Part shown: piece by piece, positions 4,525 through 5,466 of the stretch | Position numbering within the stretch: the first letter of the stretch is position 1 | How the letters are laid out: each line of letters begins with the position of its first letter | DNA from: Syntrophomonadaceae bacterium | Lineage (GTDB): Bacteria; Bacillota; Dethiobacteria; DTU022 | Direction: 5' to 3' | DNA: 5,466 nucleotides | NCBI GenBank assembly: GCA_003552365.1 | Contig: PUKR01000020.1 | Coordinates: 1-5,466, forward strand | Translations under genes and position numbers: made by a program | The notes under the pieces: generated by a model | The model's database searches: none | What the model was told of the DNA's origin: nothing | The model's input: the letters and a program-made list of their open reading frames with translations, nothing else

Positions 4525-5466
4525 TTACTTTCTCTTACTACTATTCGCGCGGTAGGTTAATTTTTCCTTCACTATATCGCAAATGTTTTCAGTTAAATGC
4601 TCGAGATCCTCCTCCTTGCTTATTTCGAACCATTGAATCGACTTATCCCTGCGAAACCAGGTTAACTGTCTTTTAGCCAGGTTGCGAGTCTGCTTTTTTA
4701 TTTCTGCCCCGGTATCCAGCCAGCCTCTTTCCCCTTTTAGATATTCAATTAGCTGCCGGTAACCCAACACCTGCATCCCCGGATTGTTTTCGCCATAACC
4801 CCGGTTCACTAAACCACGGACTTCTTCAAGCCACCCCCGGTTCAGCATTAGATCAACCCGTTGCTCAATTCTGCGGTATAGCTGTTCACGGTCCATGTAA
4901 AGACCAAAAATTAGATGGTTGTAAGGTGTGTTTTGCCTGTCTGTTTTTTTGACCTGTTCGGAAATCGGCTTATTTTCAAGGCTGTAAACTTCAAGAGCCC
5001 TGATAATCCGTTTACGGTCATTGGGATGTATTTTGGAAGCAGCCTCGGGATCATGTGCTTTAAGCCTGGCGTAAAGCTGATCAAGTCCTTCTTCATCAGC
5101 AATTTGTTCATAAATTCTGCGCATGGCGGGGTCTGCTCCCCTGGTTCCGAAAGCGTACCTGTAAATAACCGCATTTATGTACAATCCGGTTCCCCCGACC
5201 ATGAAAGGAAGCTTACCCTGGCTCCATAGCTGGTTTATGGTTTCAAAGGCCAGTTTTTGATAGTCGGCAACACTAAAAGCCTGATCCGGTTCGACAACAT
5301 CAATTAGATGGTGAGCGGCCTCCTCCTGTTCAGCTTTGGAAGGTTTGGCGGTGCCGATGTCAAGATACCGGTAAACCTGGGCTGAATCAGCGCTAATTAT
5401 TTCAGTGTTTAATTTTTGGGCCACCTTGATAGCAAGGGCGGTCTTACCGGCGGCAGTAGGGCCGAC
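4525..5466 (-). CDS. miaA: tRNA dimethylallyltransferase MiaA (5' end beyond window)
   Basis: It transfers the dimethylallyl group to N6 of adenosine 37 in tRNAs that read codons starting with U, giving i6A37. The frame stays open to the window edge. Numbering from the first in-window codon, residues 2-9 are the P-loop GPTAAGKT, so only a handful of N-terminal residues are missing and the 313 residues seen are nearly full length. A GTG codon at 5424 is not the start because it lies after the P-loop. DSAQVY (27-32) holds the conserved Asp and Gln, and IGTAKPS (37-43), GGTGLY (91-96) and NDRKR (149-153) follow. The inserted tRNA-binding region covers about 110-190. QVLGYRQ (232-238) and TRNLAKRQLTWFRR (260-273) are conserved C-terminal motifs. 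It is the first visible gene of the miaA-hfq-hflX group. Confidence 0.96.
   Translation of the reverse strand, partial: VGPTAAGKTALAIKVAQKLNTEIISADSAQVYRYLDIGTAKPSKAEQEEAAHHLIDVVEPDQAFSVADYQKLAFETINQLWSQGKLPFMVGGTGLYINAVIYRYAFGTRGADPAMRRIYEQIADEEGLDQLYARLKAHDPEAASKIHPNDRKRIIRALEVYSLENKPISEQVKKTDRQNTPYNHLIFGLYMDREQLYRRIEQRVDLMLNRGWLEEVRGLVNRGYGENNPGMQVLGYRQLIEYLKGERGWLDTGAEIKKQTRNLAKRQLTWFRRDKSIQWFEISKEEDLEHLTENICDIVKEKLTYRANSSKRK

Noticed and set aside
4795..4815. AAC-N4-GTT match inside miaA as a LexA site
   Set aside because: It lies in coding sequence, far from a promoter, and one such match is expected by chance in this length.
4915..5229. 104-codon plus-strand open frame inside miaA
   Set aside because: It is a shadow of the conserved MiaA frame; no family features are seen.
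4525..5424. miaA starting at the GTG near 5424
   Set aside because: The in-frame sequence upstream encodes the essential P-loop GPTAAGKT; the gene simply runs off the window.

Overview
The window looks like a chromosomal segment of a Gram-positive, Clostridia-type (Firmicutes/Bacillota) bacterium. It has a T-box leader for leucine tRNA, a Firmicutes-type LexA, a B. subtilis-like Hfq rim (RKEN), two TTG starts with good Shine-Dalgarno sequences, and moderate GC. The genus cannot be fixed from the sequence. I see no mobile element, tRNA, rRNA or CRISPR array.

Left part (1-1807, + strand): the window opens inside a T-box leader. Its specifier codon reads CTC (Leu), its T-box reads UGGU (matching an A73 discriminator), and it has mutually exclusive antiterminator and terminator hairpins. 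It controls a complete 2-isopropylmalate synthase gene, leuA, which commits carbon to leucine synthesis. No other leu gene follows; the next gene is lexA.

Middle (1808-2710, + strand): a 282-base gap holds a large imperfect hairpin and then a near-consensus promoter for lexA. A CAAAC-N4-GTTTG dyad overlaps the -35 box and is probably the LexA auto-operator. A weaker copy lies 69 bases upstream. LexA itself is complete and intact.

Right part (2720-5466, - strand): miaA (5' end cut by the window edge), hfq and hflX run towards lexA in the order well known from enterobacteria (miaA-hfq-hflX). They couple tRNA A37 isopentenylation, RNA chaperoning and a ribosome-associated GTPase. miaA and hfq are 28 bases apart and surely co-transcribed. 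A 172-base gap with a 10-bp hairpin separates hfq from hflX. hflX and lexA converge with only 9 bases between their stop codons.

All five genes belong to known families. The parts worth a second look are regulatory: the divergent LexA-type dyads, the hairpin in the hflX leader, and the structure after leuA. I do not see an undescribed multi-gene system here.
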